In this document: in pieces, positions 47,619 to 60,306 of the stretch
Layout of the letters: every line of letters starts with the position of its first letter
Numbering within the stretch: position 1 is the stretch's first letter
Assembly: GCA_027422505.1 (NCBI GenBank)
Contig: JAPQWV010000369.1
Location: 62,001 to 126,000, forward strand
DNA length: 64,000 bases
Direction of reading: 5' to 3'
DNA from: Craterostigma plantagineum
Lineage: Eukaryota; Streptophyta; Magnoliopsida; Lamiales; Linderniaceae
Translations under genes and position numbers: made by a program
The notes under the pieces: generated by a model
Database searches by the model: none
What the model was told of the DNA's origin: nothing
The model's input: the letters and a program-made list of their open reading frames with translations, nothing else

Positions 47619-47922
47619 TCATAAAAAAACTAGGCCATCACTTCGGTCAGGGTGAACGACAAACCTCATGCTACTGGCCAGAAAGTGAGCAGTTACATTA
47701 CATTCTCTTTTGACAACATAAAAGAACAAGAGGCAAAGAAATTTCGTCAAAAAACATGTCATGGCGTAAAATGCATCGGATATTCGAGTAATCCGAGTTA
47801 CGTTTCCGCACTTCATGGATGACAGACTTACAGCCAACTTCGACAACAAGGCCTACCCTATGTGTTCGGGCCGTGCTAGCTGTCGTAGAGAATAACATAA
47901 ATAATATTATTTTAAACGTCAA
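47619..47922 (-). pseudogene. RNase H-like (RVT_3 type) domain fragment, C-terminal half
   Basis: Two minus-strand frames share one domain across a frameshift. GLVVEVGCKSVIHEV (47922 frame) is the third-strand region with the usual D-C-K-x-V pattern. NSDYSNIRCILRHD follows, then VKRECNVTAHFLASSMRF (47849 frame) is the R-E-x-N-x-x-A-H-x-L-A motif near the domain end. It is a fragment, on the same strand as the N-terminal half at 16.3-16.7 kb but out of order with it. Confidence 0.5.
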
Positions 47923-48020
47923 TTACAAAACTACTTAACTTTCTAATACTGTTATAAAACTAATGAACTTTTAAAATTTAATTGTTATTTTCTTTTTCAC
48001 CACAAAACTGTTTAAAATTA

Positions 48021-48672
48021 GGGTAAAATGCGTATAAACCCCCTCGTGGTTTCGCGGAAACGCACATAAACCCCTGTGGTTTTTTTACTGCACGGTACTC
48101 CCTCGTGGTTTAACTAATGTTGCATCGTACCCCCTAACAGCAGTTTTTTGCCCGATATTGGATTACACCCGCTCTTACTGCATGTGGGTTAAGCTTGGAA
48201 CATATTATTTACTGTTAAATGACCAGAATAACTCCAACTATTCACCTTCTTTTCAAATGATAACCCTCAGACATCAGTTTTTGCCCGAAATTGGATTACA
48301 TGCGCTCTTGTACGCGCTTAAATGACCATATTATTCACTGTTAAATGACCAGAATAACCTCAACTATTCACCTTCTTTTCAAATGATAACCCCCATGGTA
48401 ACATTTTTATTCTAGATAGGGCCGATGATTATCATTTGAATAGAAGGTGAATATTTGGGGTTACTCTAGTCATTTAACAGTAAATAATATGTTCCAAGCT
48501 TAACACACCTGCAATAAGAGCGCGTGTAATCTAATTTCGGGCAAAAAAACGGCTGCCCGGGGGGTACGGTACAACATTAGTTAAACCACGAGGGAGTACC
48601 GTGCAATAAAAAAATCACAGGGGTTTATGTGCATTTCCGCGAAACCACAAGGGGGTTATACGCATTTTGCCC
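48021..48672. mobile_element. MULE-type MITE with long inverted arms
   Basis: The arms start GGGTAAAATGCGTATAAACC and run inverted for roughly 120-130 bases (right arm ends CGCATTTTGCCC). A perfect 9-base duplication TTAAAATTA flanks it (48012-48020, 48673-48681). An inner inverted pair (ATTCACCTTCTTTTCAAATG / CATTTGAATAGAAGGTGAAT) extends the fold. No coding. Confidence 0.9.
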
Positions 48673-48681
48673 TTAAAATTA

Positions 48682-49237
48682 CAACATTTTACTACTATTA
48701 TCTCACAATAGCATACTAATTGTTAATAATTATATTTTAAACACCAAGTCATTTTATGTTGTTTTCTTTTCCACCATAAAACTGTTTAAAATTACAATAT
48801 TTATCTCATAATAGCATACTAATTGTTAATAATATTATTTTTAACACCAAATTTTTTTATTATTTTTTTTTCAAAAATATAGGATTGTCAGTTAGGCGGG
48901 CATTCCTCGTTCCCGCCTTGAACAGGAAAGAAAATTACCAATATTTATCCGCAGGGCTGGGATAGGGCGTGACTCACACCGTTAGCAGCATGGTTCGCTG
49001 GAATGGGAATGGACACCAGCGTTCCACTTCCGTTGCATTATCGCGGAACGGTACGGACGTTCTAATATTTAGTAAATATGTATAAATTATAGTAACAATT
49101 GGTGCAAAAATTATAATACAACATGATAGAATTGTCATAATAACTTAATAAGTGCCTTACAAAGTATAAATTAAGAGATTGAATATTGATTATACAATCA
49201 CCTTTATTTAGAAATTATAAAATTTCATTATCTTTAC
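48682..49237. other. Intergenic with a local duplication
   Basis: TAGCATACTAATTGTTAATAAT occurs twice about 100 bases apart (48710, 48815). No gene seen. Confidence 0.4.
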
Positions 49238-49581
49238 TGTTAGGCCCCTGATTATCAACTCAATCAATCCAAGGCAGGAATTCTAAGTATTCGACGTTAA
49301 TTGTGAGAATCAAACCTTCGGTCGAAAACTTCTTCGATGAACAGTGAGAGAGAAATCGTGTAGTGTGAAAGTGCTAAGTGTTTCTATCTCTAGAATTTAA
49401 TTCTCAAGCCTTTTGGATCAATTCAATCACTTTCTCTCTTCAATTTGATAGTTACAATTCTATTTATACCAAACAGACTTGGTATAAATATCAATTTATT
49501 CCTAAACTAACAAAGAATGCATTACACACCCCAACAAAGATAGCTAATAAATCAAAGCACAATTCTTATGTGAATTTTACA
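49238..49581 (-). mobile_element. LTR of a third aORF-bearing family (D)
   Basis: 344 bases, TGTTAGGCCCCTG to GAATTTTACA, directly followed by ATCTCCCCCTTTG (minus-strand polypurine tract, 49582-49594). The end structure is the same as family A and LTR-B, so this is a 3' LTR on the minus strand. The internal region is cut at 50602 by the SIRE-like element. Confidence 0.75.
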
Positions 49582-49737
49582 ATCTCCCCCTTTGTGCTTG
49601 ATTGCCCTTATGCTCTATCTATCTTTGTCGGGCGTAAAACGACATGCACAAGCCCACCGCGTGCTCATACTTTCTGATGGTGTCCTCAGCTCGATTCACT
49701 CCTCTATGGTTTCGAGTACTTTATTCAGAAGCGGTTG

Positions 49738-50602
49738 TTACCCCAGTCTTCGATAGGGCAACATGGTTGTCTCATCAATTGCGTCCAATCTCCTTTTAAT
49801 GTTCTTCCTAATCAACTTGAGTGTCCCGTCACAGAATTTGTTGACTGCAGTCCTTAGCATCACGCGAATCTTCTTAGCAATTGGGTTGTAGTAGGTGATG
49901 GCCAAGACGGGATTCGTGAAGACGTAGTTGGCGGTGTGCTCTTCGATATCGGAAGCTTCCATGAGCGGCTGTGTCATGTTGACCTTGTTCATGTGCTTTC
50001 AAAAGCCATCTAAAGGTCGTGTGCGGTAGAGTACTTGATTTTGGCGCACCATGAACATGTTGATTCCCTCGAGGCCGTCCTTCTTGGTTTAGCCTTGTGG
50101 GTCATTGTACTTTTCCATGTACATTTGGAAAATTTGGTAGACCTTGTTGGCTGGAAGGTATGGTAGATCGCTCTCATTCAGCTCGTCACAAGTTCTATTC
50201 ATCCGCTCGATTGTGTATATTGGTGTTGGGAACTGACCAATAATATGTCAAACTCCTACCAGCTGAAACATAGGTGACAGATTCTTGTAGTGGTTCCTCA
50301 ACTGGTCTTTAGGAATTCCATGTTTTCGATCTGAACTGAGGTGGGTAAGCATGTACCGATGGTCCATTCGACTTTGCTGATCCCAATGCAAAATGCCTCT
50401 GAGTTTGAACTCGTTCACCTTCTTGATTTTGTCCGGTGGCCTCCAAATTCCCTTTCAAACTTCTTCGAGGAATGGGACTTCTATCCGTATGTTCTCCCAC
50501 GATGAGTCGACTCGAATGGTCCTTGCAGTCAACGTTGGAGGTGTGTCGCTCGGTGTGCGGTCGACTCTGAAAGCCATGGAGGATCTAAATTGTAGTCCTC
50601 GC
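49738..50602 (-). pseudogene. aORF C-terminal region of family D, broken
   Basis: The minus-strand coding trace from about 50580 down to 49738 is interrupted by several stops. The final intact 84 codons (49992-49738) carry NKVNMTQP...KFCDGTLKLIRKNIKRRLD. The same pattern (KVNLTRP...KFSDGTLTIIQDKL) is in the family-A aORF at 60673-61566 and is common in plant retroelement aORFs. Function unknown. Confidence 0.65.
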
Positions 50603-51594
50603 TGTTAGGATCAGTTTACACATTAGAGGGGGGGGGGGTGAATAAATGTTTGACTCTTTTTTCGGCTTATTTAGCCTTTTAGTACGGAGACTGGTATTCA
50701 ATCGGTGATCGGTCGGTATTAGTGCGGAAGAAGATACTGAACGATTGAGACCGATGTAAAATGAAATACATGTGTGTGTGTGAGACCGAGTTGTTTCTGG
50801 AAGTTCGGAGTTAAAATCTCCTACGTCTCCCCTTCTTCCTCGCAAGGAAGGTTCACTAGATCTTCAGTTATACAAATCACAATACAACCTACTCAGCTGA
50901 ACACAGCCTTAATCTAGTGAATCACCTAGGCAGTCGTTTACAACAATCCACCTACTTCAACAGCTTTTTACAGTCCGTTGGAAACAAAGAACATGGACTA
51001 AGAACAGTTATATCTGTTGACTTCACTCTTGATTTTCGCTCTTTCACAGGGTTTGAAGATTGTTGATAATCGCTCAGAAAACGTGAGATTGTGAAGTGTT
51101 TGTCTTCAACTTGTATTACTCCTTTTATAGCAGAGGTTTGAATTTTAAACCGTTGTGAGATAAGCTCTTCACTCTGAACAGTGCATTAATTGACTTTCCC
51201 TGAATGGGTCTATCCGGTTTGTGCTGCAGTTTATCCTGTCCCTTTGCTTTATTCCTTATTTGCGTTAGTTGACCTCTCTGCTTCACTCTTAGGCTAGCAG
51301 CTCTGCATTAAATGTCTGAAATTTCCTTTTTGTCTCACGCTCTTGTCTCGAGTGTCCAACCTGTATCTAGTCCGGTCCAGCATACTTCAGTGTTCTGTCT
51401 GAAGTCTTGTTCGTGACCGGTATCCATAGTCGGTATGCGATAGTATTCTTCGTACTTGGTTCAGATCGGTCACTTAAGTGCAGCATTTGTTTCTCAGTGT
51501 GGACCGATGCGTTAGATCTCCGGTTTCATATCTTTAGTTAGTTATGTCAACACCAAAACTATTAATCCGAATGTTTGAATTCGTATTACTAGCA
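50603..51594 (-). mobile_element. SIRE-like 3' LTR, intact
   Basis: 992 bases, TGTTAGGATC to ACTAGCA on plus. It is the reference for the split copies at 10196-10481 and 60307-60387; the intact GAGACTGG insertion point is at 50687-50694. Confidence 0.9.
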
Positions 51595-51612
51595 ATTTCC
51601 CCCTTTTTGGTG
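51595..51612 (-). promoter_or_regulatory. SIRE-like polypurine tract
   Basis: The minus strand reads AAAAAGGGGGAAAT just before the 3' LTR. Confidence 0.85.
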
Positions 51613-51648
51613 ATTGACAAAACTTAGCAGTAGAAATCCAGTTTTCAT

Positions 51649-54636
51649 TTATATCACAAAGAATTTGATACAAACTAACTCATAACCCTTGCTATTGAAT
51701 ATCCACTCCACTTCTTTCAGCTTGGCGTCATCCTTGTATGCATGTTCCTTCATGTCATGCAGTCTAGCAAGGTCAGCCATTTGATCTTTCGTAAGGGTGC
51801 AGGCCAAGTGCCTTAAACTGCTGCTATCATACTGTACTTCAACCGGACCAGCTTCGCTAACTGGAATAGTAGAAGGATGTTCCCTTAGTGTTTCGTCCGG
51901 TATTTGTGCAGCTTCGATCGCAGCTCTTTTTGGATCACTGACCTTAAGAGATAGCTGCGAAATGAACTTCTGAGGCTCGGTTGAGCTAGAGTGTTGATAT
52001 TTTCTACTGACGTCACTTTCCCCCTGTTTGGCAAGAACCGGAGTCACTAGTCTGGTCAGCGCAGTCAGCTGAGCTTTGATAACCTCTAAGTCTGCACAGA
52101 CATCAGTACGAAGACCGGTTAAATCATCCGTGAGGGCTTGGAACCTTTCATTAGTGTGCTGCCAGTCACCGTTAATTTCCTTGCTGAGAATAGACATCGT
52201 TCTGTAAGTCTGTTTGACCAAGGAGATTTCCTTCGTTCCACCCACGATCTCAATCGGCACAGAGGTGGTTTGAGGAGAATCTCCCGATAGGTGAGAAGAT
52301 TGGGAAGCTGTCTGCTGATGAACTGGAGTCTGAACTTGCACCGGTTGAGGATCGGTGAAGACAACAACCGACTCAGTTGTGATAGTCGTAACTGAGGTGC
52401 CTGCTACAGCTGCTGCATCAGCAGTTTGCGAGGTGACAAGCTCGTAGGCAGTATCGGTTCCATGCTCCAATAGAACTTCTACCGGTGGGGATTGGCGGTA
52501 GGGACTGAGATATCTTGTCCATCTTCAGCATTGGTTGGAGGAGAGAGATCCGACACAGAGACACCATCAAAGGTGGGAGCTAGGGGCGGTGAATGAAGTG
52601 CCGAAATCTGAATAGGTATCGGAGGCACTGAGTAGAGGGATGGAATCTGTATCGGTATCTGCAAATTGGCCAAAGATGGCATAGAGAAACTCGAGATCGG
52701 TTGGCAAAAAAGCAGTGATCTGCCAGATGAGGAGAATGAAGCAGGTATTGAAGAATCCGGTTCAGTCGTAGAGATGGGAACTAGCCTGGATACTAGTCGA
52801 AGAGAAGTAGCGTTTGCTGGAGCTGATGAGACGGGCATTGGGGCGAGAACCAAGGCTGTGGTCATGGTGGATGCGGCTAGTGTTCTGAAGGTAGGAGAAT
52901 TAGATGCAGTGGGTGTAGTGGAAGCAGTAGAGGAGGAGGAGACATCCGGTTGAAGCCTGTTGAGAACAATAGCATAATAGGCCTGCATGCTCTGCATCTC
53001 AGCTTCCAGTCTTGACAGAATCTGAAGTTCAGTAACTGCATCAGGACCTTTCGGTTGGAAGTTTTGCATTCGCTGCTCAATGTAGTGTTGCAGCTGATTC
53101 ATCGTGAGACGAAGGCGATATAACTCCTGAGCGTTCATCACAGTCTTGACCGACGGGATGTCCAGTAGCTTGATGATTTTGGCCTCTGTTTTTCTTGCGC
53201 TCTTGAGGCGATCAGGAGAGACTTTGGAGCTCCAAACCGTTCGATTGAGCGGAGTGTATCGGAGGTCCAGCCAGTCCTCGTATGCCTGAAGATCAGCCGC
53301 AATGTTCTCATTAATTTCCTCGTTGATGAGTTTCCAGGCAGTTTCATCAACTGACTCAGGGCCTTCTGGGACAGCGATGGCTTTACCATTCCCTTTGTCA
53401 GACGGAGATGCTCCGACCACTTCTCGAATCACCACCCCGCCTTGTGGTGCGGCCGTCCGAGCCACCGAACCAGTTGTCCCTGAAGCTGGAGGGACAGTGA
53501 TGGTTGGGGCAATCAAAGGAGTGGAATGATGCGGTTCCTTTGTTGATGAGGGTAGAACGCCGGACTTGCTGGTCAGGGAGCCGAGCGGTCGAGAGTACTA
53601 ATCCGGTCGTCACTTTCTTTTTGAGTGCCTGGCTCCTTGGTTTTGTAAAGACATTCTGAAGGGCTGAGTGTCTTCAGAGGACGAGGAAGTCGCCAGAACC
53701 AGTTTCTTCTTGTCCGGTCTTGAGGAGAGCGGTTTGGGAGCATTAACTTTCTTCTTTGTGGGGGGAGCTGAAACGGGTCGTAGATCAGCTTCAGGTCTGC
53801 CAGTAGGTTTCTTCTTCATTGAGACAGTAGCCACCGGCTCAGATGGGCAATCAACGGTGGGCTTCTTGGTCGGCTGAGAGACGGCGAGATCTTCAGAAGC
53901 CTTTCGTTTGGTCGGTTTCTTAGTGGGTGAAGCCACTGCTACCATTTGACGCATAGTCTAGTTCGATATGATGTGTGCAAAGCCTATCAACTCAACCGAT
54001 CCAACATCAGCAACCTTGCGCTTGAGAAGAAAAGAAAGTTGAGGGGCGAAGTTCTTGAACTGCCTTTTCTCGAACTGGCAGTATTCCTTTCAGCACCGAG
54101 AAGATTACAGAAGACCAGTTGATCTTCATTCCGGTCAAGATGGCCACCATGGCCTGAACCTTATCACTCGTGAGCATAACAAATAACCAGCCTTGCCCAA
54201 AACTGATTTGGCCACAACATCATGGAGTAGTCTGTACTCTGGCTTCAGCACCAATCGCTTCTCAGAATCTTTAAACGAAGTCCCTGTTAGTGACATCGTG
54301 GGCTTCAGTTGTTCCTTCACATCATCTGGAACACTGATGACGGTCGCTCCCATAGTTGGCAGATTGAAGAGGTCGGCGAAGTATTCTTCCGTGATGTCGA
54401 ACTGCTGACCGTTTACGAGACATTGAAGATGGTCGGTCTCCCACAATAAGCACTGTGTTGAAGAACTGGTGTATAGCATCTGGGTAGTACTCATAAAAGC
54501 ATTGAAGAAACGTTTGAAGGCCGGTTTCAATTAGGGCTTCGAGAATCTGGCAAAAACCGTCATACTCGGTCTCCTTGCAGTTGTCGAAGTAGATCTGGAG
54601 CACAGTTCTTGTGAGATCGTTGTGAACAGGGGCCAT
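51649..54636 (-). pseudogene. SIRE-like aORF ('env-like'), several frameshifts
   Basis: About 1000 codons are spread over at least five minus-strand frames: 54636-54322, 54530-54135, 53954-53610, 53516-52479, 52470-51649. The N-terminal part is helical (TVLQIYFDNCKETEYDGF, then FDITEEYFADLFNLPTMGA), a pattern I know from asterid retrotransposon aORFs. The middle is Lys/Pro-rich with repeated TKKPT motifs, resembling nuclear localisation signals. 53516-52479 has a helical core (YRLRLTMNQLQHYIEQRM) and a Ser/Thr/Pro-rich tail, and the end has a coiled-coil-like stretch. No signal peptide or transmembrane helix is visible, so the label 'envelope' is not supported. Confidence 0.65.
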
Positions 54637-55278
54637 TTTTCTAAAAGTGTGGTAGGGTTTTAACGAGGGATTTGGAAAAATTTGAGAGAGAGAAAGATGA
54701 TTCTATTGGAGAGTTGAGGATAATGATGAAATTTCTCCAATCGATCACGAATCGAAGTCTTTTGAGCGGGATAAGCGTGTTTTTGCATTAAATTCGTAAG
54801 ACGTCTTGTCGCTTAGCCTTCCTCTCACATCATAACTGCTGGGTAGTGTACAGAGCCCGTTTGTCAGTCTTTCTGAAAAAGTACTGATGACGTGTCTTAA
54901 ATAAAAACGATTTCGGTCAGTCATTGGTCAAGTGAGAGAGGAAGTATTTTGGTATCTATACCGCTCTTTAGAAAGAAAAATTACCTGTTTCATGATACAA
55001 GAAACTAATCGGTTTCAGAGAAAGAAACAAGAATTTAGAAACTTTTAGGGACGTATTTGTGACGAGGCTCAGTTTTAGACGAAACTGACAGGAGTTATGT
55101 AGTTTGACCAATATGAAGAAAATGACTGTTTAAGAAGGAAAGCTTACTACGATCATCAATTTGCACGGTTTATTGTAGTGTCGAGGCAACCAATTATATC
55201 AATCAATTTGATATAACAATATTCCCCCTGACTTCATGCTTAGGTTACTTAGGGTAAGTCTAATAAACCTAAAACATT
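54637..55278 (-). other. Spacer between SIRE-like pol and aORF
   Basis: Non-coding on both strands. It includes a second purine run on the minus strand (ATATTCCCCCTGACTTC near 55220 on plus), which may be an internal polypurine tract. Confidence 0.45.
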
Positions 55279-58200
55279 TCAAAAGAAAATGAACTTAGCT
55301 TCTGGTAGCGGCTTGGTCAGTATGTCAGCGACTTGCAGATCGATTGAGATGTGTCCCAAGCGTACATTCTTCTTCAGTACATGAGCTCGTATGAAGTGAT
55401 GTCTTATCTCAATGTGCTTCGTTCTTGAGTGAAAAACCGAATTCTGTGTGATGGCGATAGCGCTTGTATTATCACAGAAGATGGGGGTTTCGGTTTCCTT
55501 GATCCCATAATCTTCCAGTTGATGCTGGATCCATAGAATCTGTGAGCAGCAACTTCCAGCCGCCAAGTATTCTGCTTCAGCTGTAGATGTGGCTATGGAG
55601 GTTTGTTTTTTGCTGAACCAAGAGATTAGCCGGTCACCAAGGAACTGACATGTCCCACTGGTGTTTCGCCGGTCTTCTTGCAACCGGCATAGTCAGCATC
55701 GGTATAGCCATGCAATGACATACTTGAGTCTTTAGGATACCACAGTCCTACATTGATGGTCCCTTTGAGATATTTCAAGATCCATTTTGCAGCTGTAAAG
55801 TGACTTTCCTTTGGATCAGAATGGAACCGGGCACGCAAACAGACGCTATACATGATGTTCGGTCTGCTAGCGGTGAGATAGAGTAATGATCCGATTAAAC
55901 CCCGATATTTGGTAACTTCAACTGAAGTTCCATTTCATCCTTGTCTAGTTTGATTGAGGAACTCATGGGTGTGGTTGCTTGAGAACAGTTTTCCATACCG
56001 AATCTTTTGAGCAACTCCTTCGTGTATTTGGCTTGATTGATGAATTGCCCCAACTGCCTTACTTGAAGTCCCCGAAAGAAGGTAAGTTCACCCATTATGC
56101 TCATCTCAAACTGATCTTGCATCATTTTAGAAAACCGCTTGCATAGCTTGGCGTTAGTTGAACCGAAGATGATGTCATTTACATAGATCTGAACAATCAG
56201 TAGATGGTCTCCCTTTGTGAATCGGAATAGTGTTTTGTCAACACTCCCAATGACGAAGTTGTGATCAGTCAAGAATTTTGACAGCATTTCGTACCAAGCT
56301 CTTGGTGCTTGCTTCAACCCATAGAGAGCTTTTTTCAACCGGTAGACGTGATCAGGGTGCTCATGACTTTCAAAACCGGGTGGTTGAGCAACATACACTT
56401 CTTCAGAGATGGTACCGTTCAGAAATGCACTCTTAACATCCATTTGGAATACTTTAAAGTCCTTGTGAGCTGCGCATGCTAAGAATATACGAATGGCCTC
56501 AAGTCTTGCAACTGGTGCGAAGGTCCCATCATAGTCAATTCCTTCTTCTTGCCGATAACCTTGAGCAACCAGCCTTGCCTTATTTCTAGTGACAAGTCCA
56601 TCCTCATTGAGCTTGTTCTTGAATACCCGTTTTGTACCAATTATAGTTTGGGTTGGCCTGGGAACAAGAGTTCAAACTTGGTTTCGCTCGAGCTGGTTCA
56701 GTTCCTCTTGCATAGCTTCTATCCAGTTGTGATCCTTGAGAGCTTCATCGATTTTTGTTGGCTGAATCTGAGATATGAAGGCGTGAATGAATAGATTTGG
56801 ATTTGTTTGCCTTCTTGTTTTCATAGGTGCGGTAGGATCTCCTATGAACAATTGCTGAGGATGATTCGGCTTTGTACGATTCCATTTGATGCGTTCCCCC
56901 TCAGTTGGTTCCTCCGATATGTCTTGATCAGCATTATTGGGTCCATTTTCTGGGACAATTTCTTGATCAGCATTACATGAGTTGGTTGGTTCCACTGCTA
57001 TTTCAATGTTATCAGCTTGAATACCGGTTTCCTCCACGATGGGTATTTCAGTAAGTTCTAAGACCGGTTGATCCCTTTCTTCATCACTCTCCTCTTCAAG
57101 ATGAGACTTCTCCATTTCGCTGTTTAAACGACTAATATTGCCGGGAGTTTGATCATCGGTCTCTGATTCTTCAAACACTACGTGTGCTGATTCTTCGATA
57201 GATAGAGTTTTAGTGTTGAAGACTTGGTAGGCTTTGCTAACTGAGGAGTAACCAAGAAAGATCCCTTTTTTGCCTTTGTATCGAAGGCTGGGAGTTGATT
57301 TTTCCCATTGTTGAGGATGAAACACTTGCTCCCAAAAGTTTTGAAATAACCTACTGAAAGGACATTTTCGGTCCATACTTCGTATGGTGTTTTGCCCTGT
57401 TTCTTGCAAATCATTGACCGGTTCTGTGTATAGCACGCAGTATTGATAGCTTCTGCCCAGAACTTATGAGAGATATTTGCATCTGCTAACATTGTTCTGG
57501 CTGCTTCCTTGAGAGTTCTGTTTCTTCTTTCAGCAACTCCATTCTGCTGTGGTGTCCTGGCAGCAGATAACTCATGGCGTATAACATGGTTCTCAGGAAA
57601 TTCGGTAAGCACAAAATTCAGAAATTCAGTACCTCGGTCACTACGAATTCGGTTTATGTTCCCATTCTGTTCGTTCTCCATCCTTTTGAAGAGTTTCATT
57701 AGGCTGACTGGGGTTTGGTCTTTAGACTTTAAAAATACCACCCAAGTAAACCTAGAAAAGTCATCTACAACTACGAGAGTGTATCTAGCACCACCAAGAC
57801 TGATCACCGGTATGGGTCCAAAGAGATCCATGTGAAGTAAGTCTAGACACCGGTTTGATTCTATGTTCCCTTTATTTCTGAAAGTCAACCTAATTTGTTT
57901 ACCTAAATGACACGCATTACAGTGTTTATCCTTTGAAAACTTTAGATTAGGTAGACCTCTAACTAGACTGTTCTTCTTAAGGGCTGAAATGGTTTTAAAA
58001 TTTCGATGGTTGAGGCGTTTGCCATAACCAACTTTTGGAATTATGAGCTATAAGACACGTTTGTGTGGGTACCGTCTGATCTCCCCACTGGACTCTATAT
58101 GTGCCACCAACTCTATAACTGGTTATCAGTATGCGTTCTGTTTTATCCTTAACAAAACATTTATCCTTTTCGAAGGTTATTAGAAAGTTATTTCTACATA

Positions 58201-58470
58201 GCTGACTGACACTTATTAAGTTATAATGAAGGTTTTGCACTAATGTACATCCTTTAGGGTAAGATTTCTGTGAGTAATCACTCCCTTCCCTATTGTTTTA
58301 CCTTTACCGTTGTCTCCAAAGGTGATGATCGGTCCGGTATGTGGTTTAAGCTTCTTCAGCAGCCTTTCATCACCAGTCATATGTTGACAACATCCACTGT
58401 CTAGGTACCATACCGACTGGTTTAGCTCCTCAATGTACTCCTGAAAAAGAAAAAAAGTATATATATACAT
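55279..58470 (-). pseudogene. SIRE-like copia pol (protease, integrase, RT, RNase H), broken
   Basis: Order on the minus strand: protease WYLDSGCCQHMTG (about 58374-58410); GAG-pre-integrase LISVSQLCRN; HHCC zinc site around 57900-58030 with its first part shifted out of frame; integrase core with LLHMDLFGPI, IRSDRGTEFL and TPQQNGVAERRNRT giving D, D and E; linker; RT with [16 protein letters not shown] (56443) and the catalytic box YVNDIIFG. RNase H with ADYAGCKKT, TSTAEAEYLAA and FCDNTSAI ends at 55279. The usual YVDD is YVND here (codon 56177-56179, a G-to-A type change), which should abolish polymerase activity. At least four frameshifts are present. Confidence 0.9.
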
Positions 58471-58814
58471 ACATATATGTATATTGGTACCCAGTTTTAC
58501 TTAGGTCCAGAATAGATTAGGTTCTTAGATACCCAGATCTGAATGACCTTGAAAGTCTATCCAGTACTTGGGTCTATAAGCTATTTAATATTTCTAAACC
58601 TAGTCATTCCTAGTCTTGGTGCCCGGTATTGCCTACCCTGTTTTTATACTCATACTTATACCCCTGATTCCCCCTATGTTCATGCCTATTAAATATTGGT
58701 CTAGTTTGTGAAGGAAAAGTTTTTGGCAGTCTATGTTTTGATTGATATTCTTTCCCTATCATGACTGTTGCCGGTATCATTTGCTTGTGAGGAGCTAGCT
58801 GAGACGAACTTGAT
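58471..58814 (-). other. Gag-protease spacer, frame lost
   Basis: It lies between gag and the protease frame. It still looks like polyprotein coding (Tyr/Arg-rich NRHEHRG-type sequence on minus) but has several stops. Confidence 0.4.
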
Positions 58815-60290
58815 TCATCCGGTATTCTTCACGTGTGATGGGGATTCACCTGGTCCGGTGTCCTTAAACCCTAGCCTGATCTTGTCATTGCTGTCCTTCA
58901 GGCTGCTCTGAATGCTTTCTGCTTTCTTCTTGGACCAATTCCAGGTCTGTATAATGGTGTTTAACCTAGAGTTTTCGGATTTTAGCTGTACTATCTCTTT
59001 TCTAAGTTCTCTAACCTCCTCAGTCAGAACTGTTTGACTGAAGTCACTATTGGTTTGTTCAACCGGTGTGATTGTGCCCTTCTGCTTAATTCTAGCAGAC
59101 AGCTTCTGATATTCATCAGCCATCTCTTGAAGAGCCTGAAGCAGTTCTTCCTTTGTAAGTCATTAGAGGCGGATTCACATACCTCAGCGTCGGTCATGTT
59201 AGCCATACGACACTCATGGGTTTCTTGGTCGCTGCTGGTGTCTGACTCATCAATGTCTGATTCTTCAGTGTCAGAGTCATCCCAGTTTCTTCCATTTTTG
59301 GCTACTAGTGCCTTTTGATACTTCTTGGACTTGGTACTGGCTTTCTCCTTTTCTTTCTTAGAGACTCGGCAGTCAATAGCGTAATGTCCTTTCCTGCCAT
59401 ATTTAAAAGATGAAACATCAGTTCTTTCAGTTTTGTTTTTCGAAGAGTTCTTACCTTCCGAAGTATTGGTTCGGTTTTTCTTCATGAACTTTCCGAATCT
59501 CTTTACAAAGAGCGCCATGACTTCATCGGTCCGTTCCTAAGATGTTTTGAAGTTGAGGCTTCTGGGGCTACGAGTGCCTTGACCGGTTGTTCTGTAACTG
59601 CTTCTTCCATCCTCGGTTGTAGCTCGAACTCATAGGCCTTGAGATTAGCAAATAGATCGTGAACCTGTATCTTGCTGAGATCCTTTGATTCTCTCATGGC
59701 CATGGTTTTTACATCCCACTCACGAGGAAGTGCTTCCATTATTTTGATGGCCACATCTCGGTTTTCCAACATCCTTCCAAGAGCAGTGAGGTCGTTGATA
59801 ATATTCATGAACCGGCTCTCGAAATCAGTTATTGATTCTCCTGGTTTCATCTTTGCGCCATCATACTTTTGAATGGAAACTATCAGTTTGTTTTCCCTTG
59901 TAGATTCATTCCCTTCACAGATTTGGCAGAGTTTCGTCCAGACCTCCTTTGCGGTTTTACACAGCATGACTTGTCTGAATGTTCCGGTAGCCAGTGTTTT
60001 GAACAGAATGTCTTTGGCCACGTTGTTCAAATTCATCAGTTTCTTTCCGCCCTCTGTCCATTCAGTTTTTACATTTGGAATTGTTTGTGGCTGTGTCCTA
60101 TCTTGAGTGTGTAGTGGGTTGATCTTCGTCAGCTCTGGAGGTCCATCCATGATGACGTCCCACATATCCTCATTCTGGGCCGCTAGATGAGTCATCATGC
60201 GAACTTTCCATTCCTGAAGTTTTCTCGGGAGAACATCGGCAACTTGCTTGATGTATTCATTTATATCGGTTGATGAATGAATAAAACCCT
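58815..60290 (-). pseudogene. SIRE-like copia gag, broken and N-terminally shortened
   Basis: Gag (UBN2 type) runs from EWKVRMMTHLAAQ, soon after the PBS, through AKEVWTKLCQICEG and KIMEALPREWDVK. A frameshift near 59515 leads to a Lys/Ser-rich part and a degenerate zinc knuckle, where SFKYGRKGHYAIDC has lost two of four zinc ligands. A further frameshift near 59110 leads to a coiled coil (VRELRKEIVQLKSEN) ending at 58815. The leader and first gag residues appear deleted, because the PBS lies only about 100 bases from the conserved domain. An apparent Met at 60315 is inside the LTR and is not the real start. Confidence 0.8.
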
Positions 60291-60301
60291 CTCTGATACC
60301 A
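60291..60301 (-). promoter_or_regulatory. SIRE-like primer-binding site
   Basis: TGGTATCAGAG on the minus strand, five bases inside the 5' LTR start (60307). Confidence 0.88.
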
Positions 60302-60306
60302 CTTGT

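Noticed and set aside
51649..54636. Envelope glycoprotein of a plant retrovirus
   Set aside because: No signal peptide, transmembrane helix or cleavage site is visible. The charged, Lys/Pro-rich and coiled-coil content does not fit.
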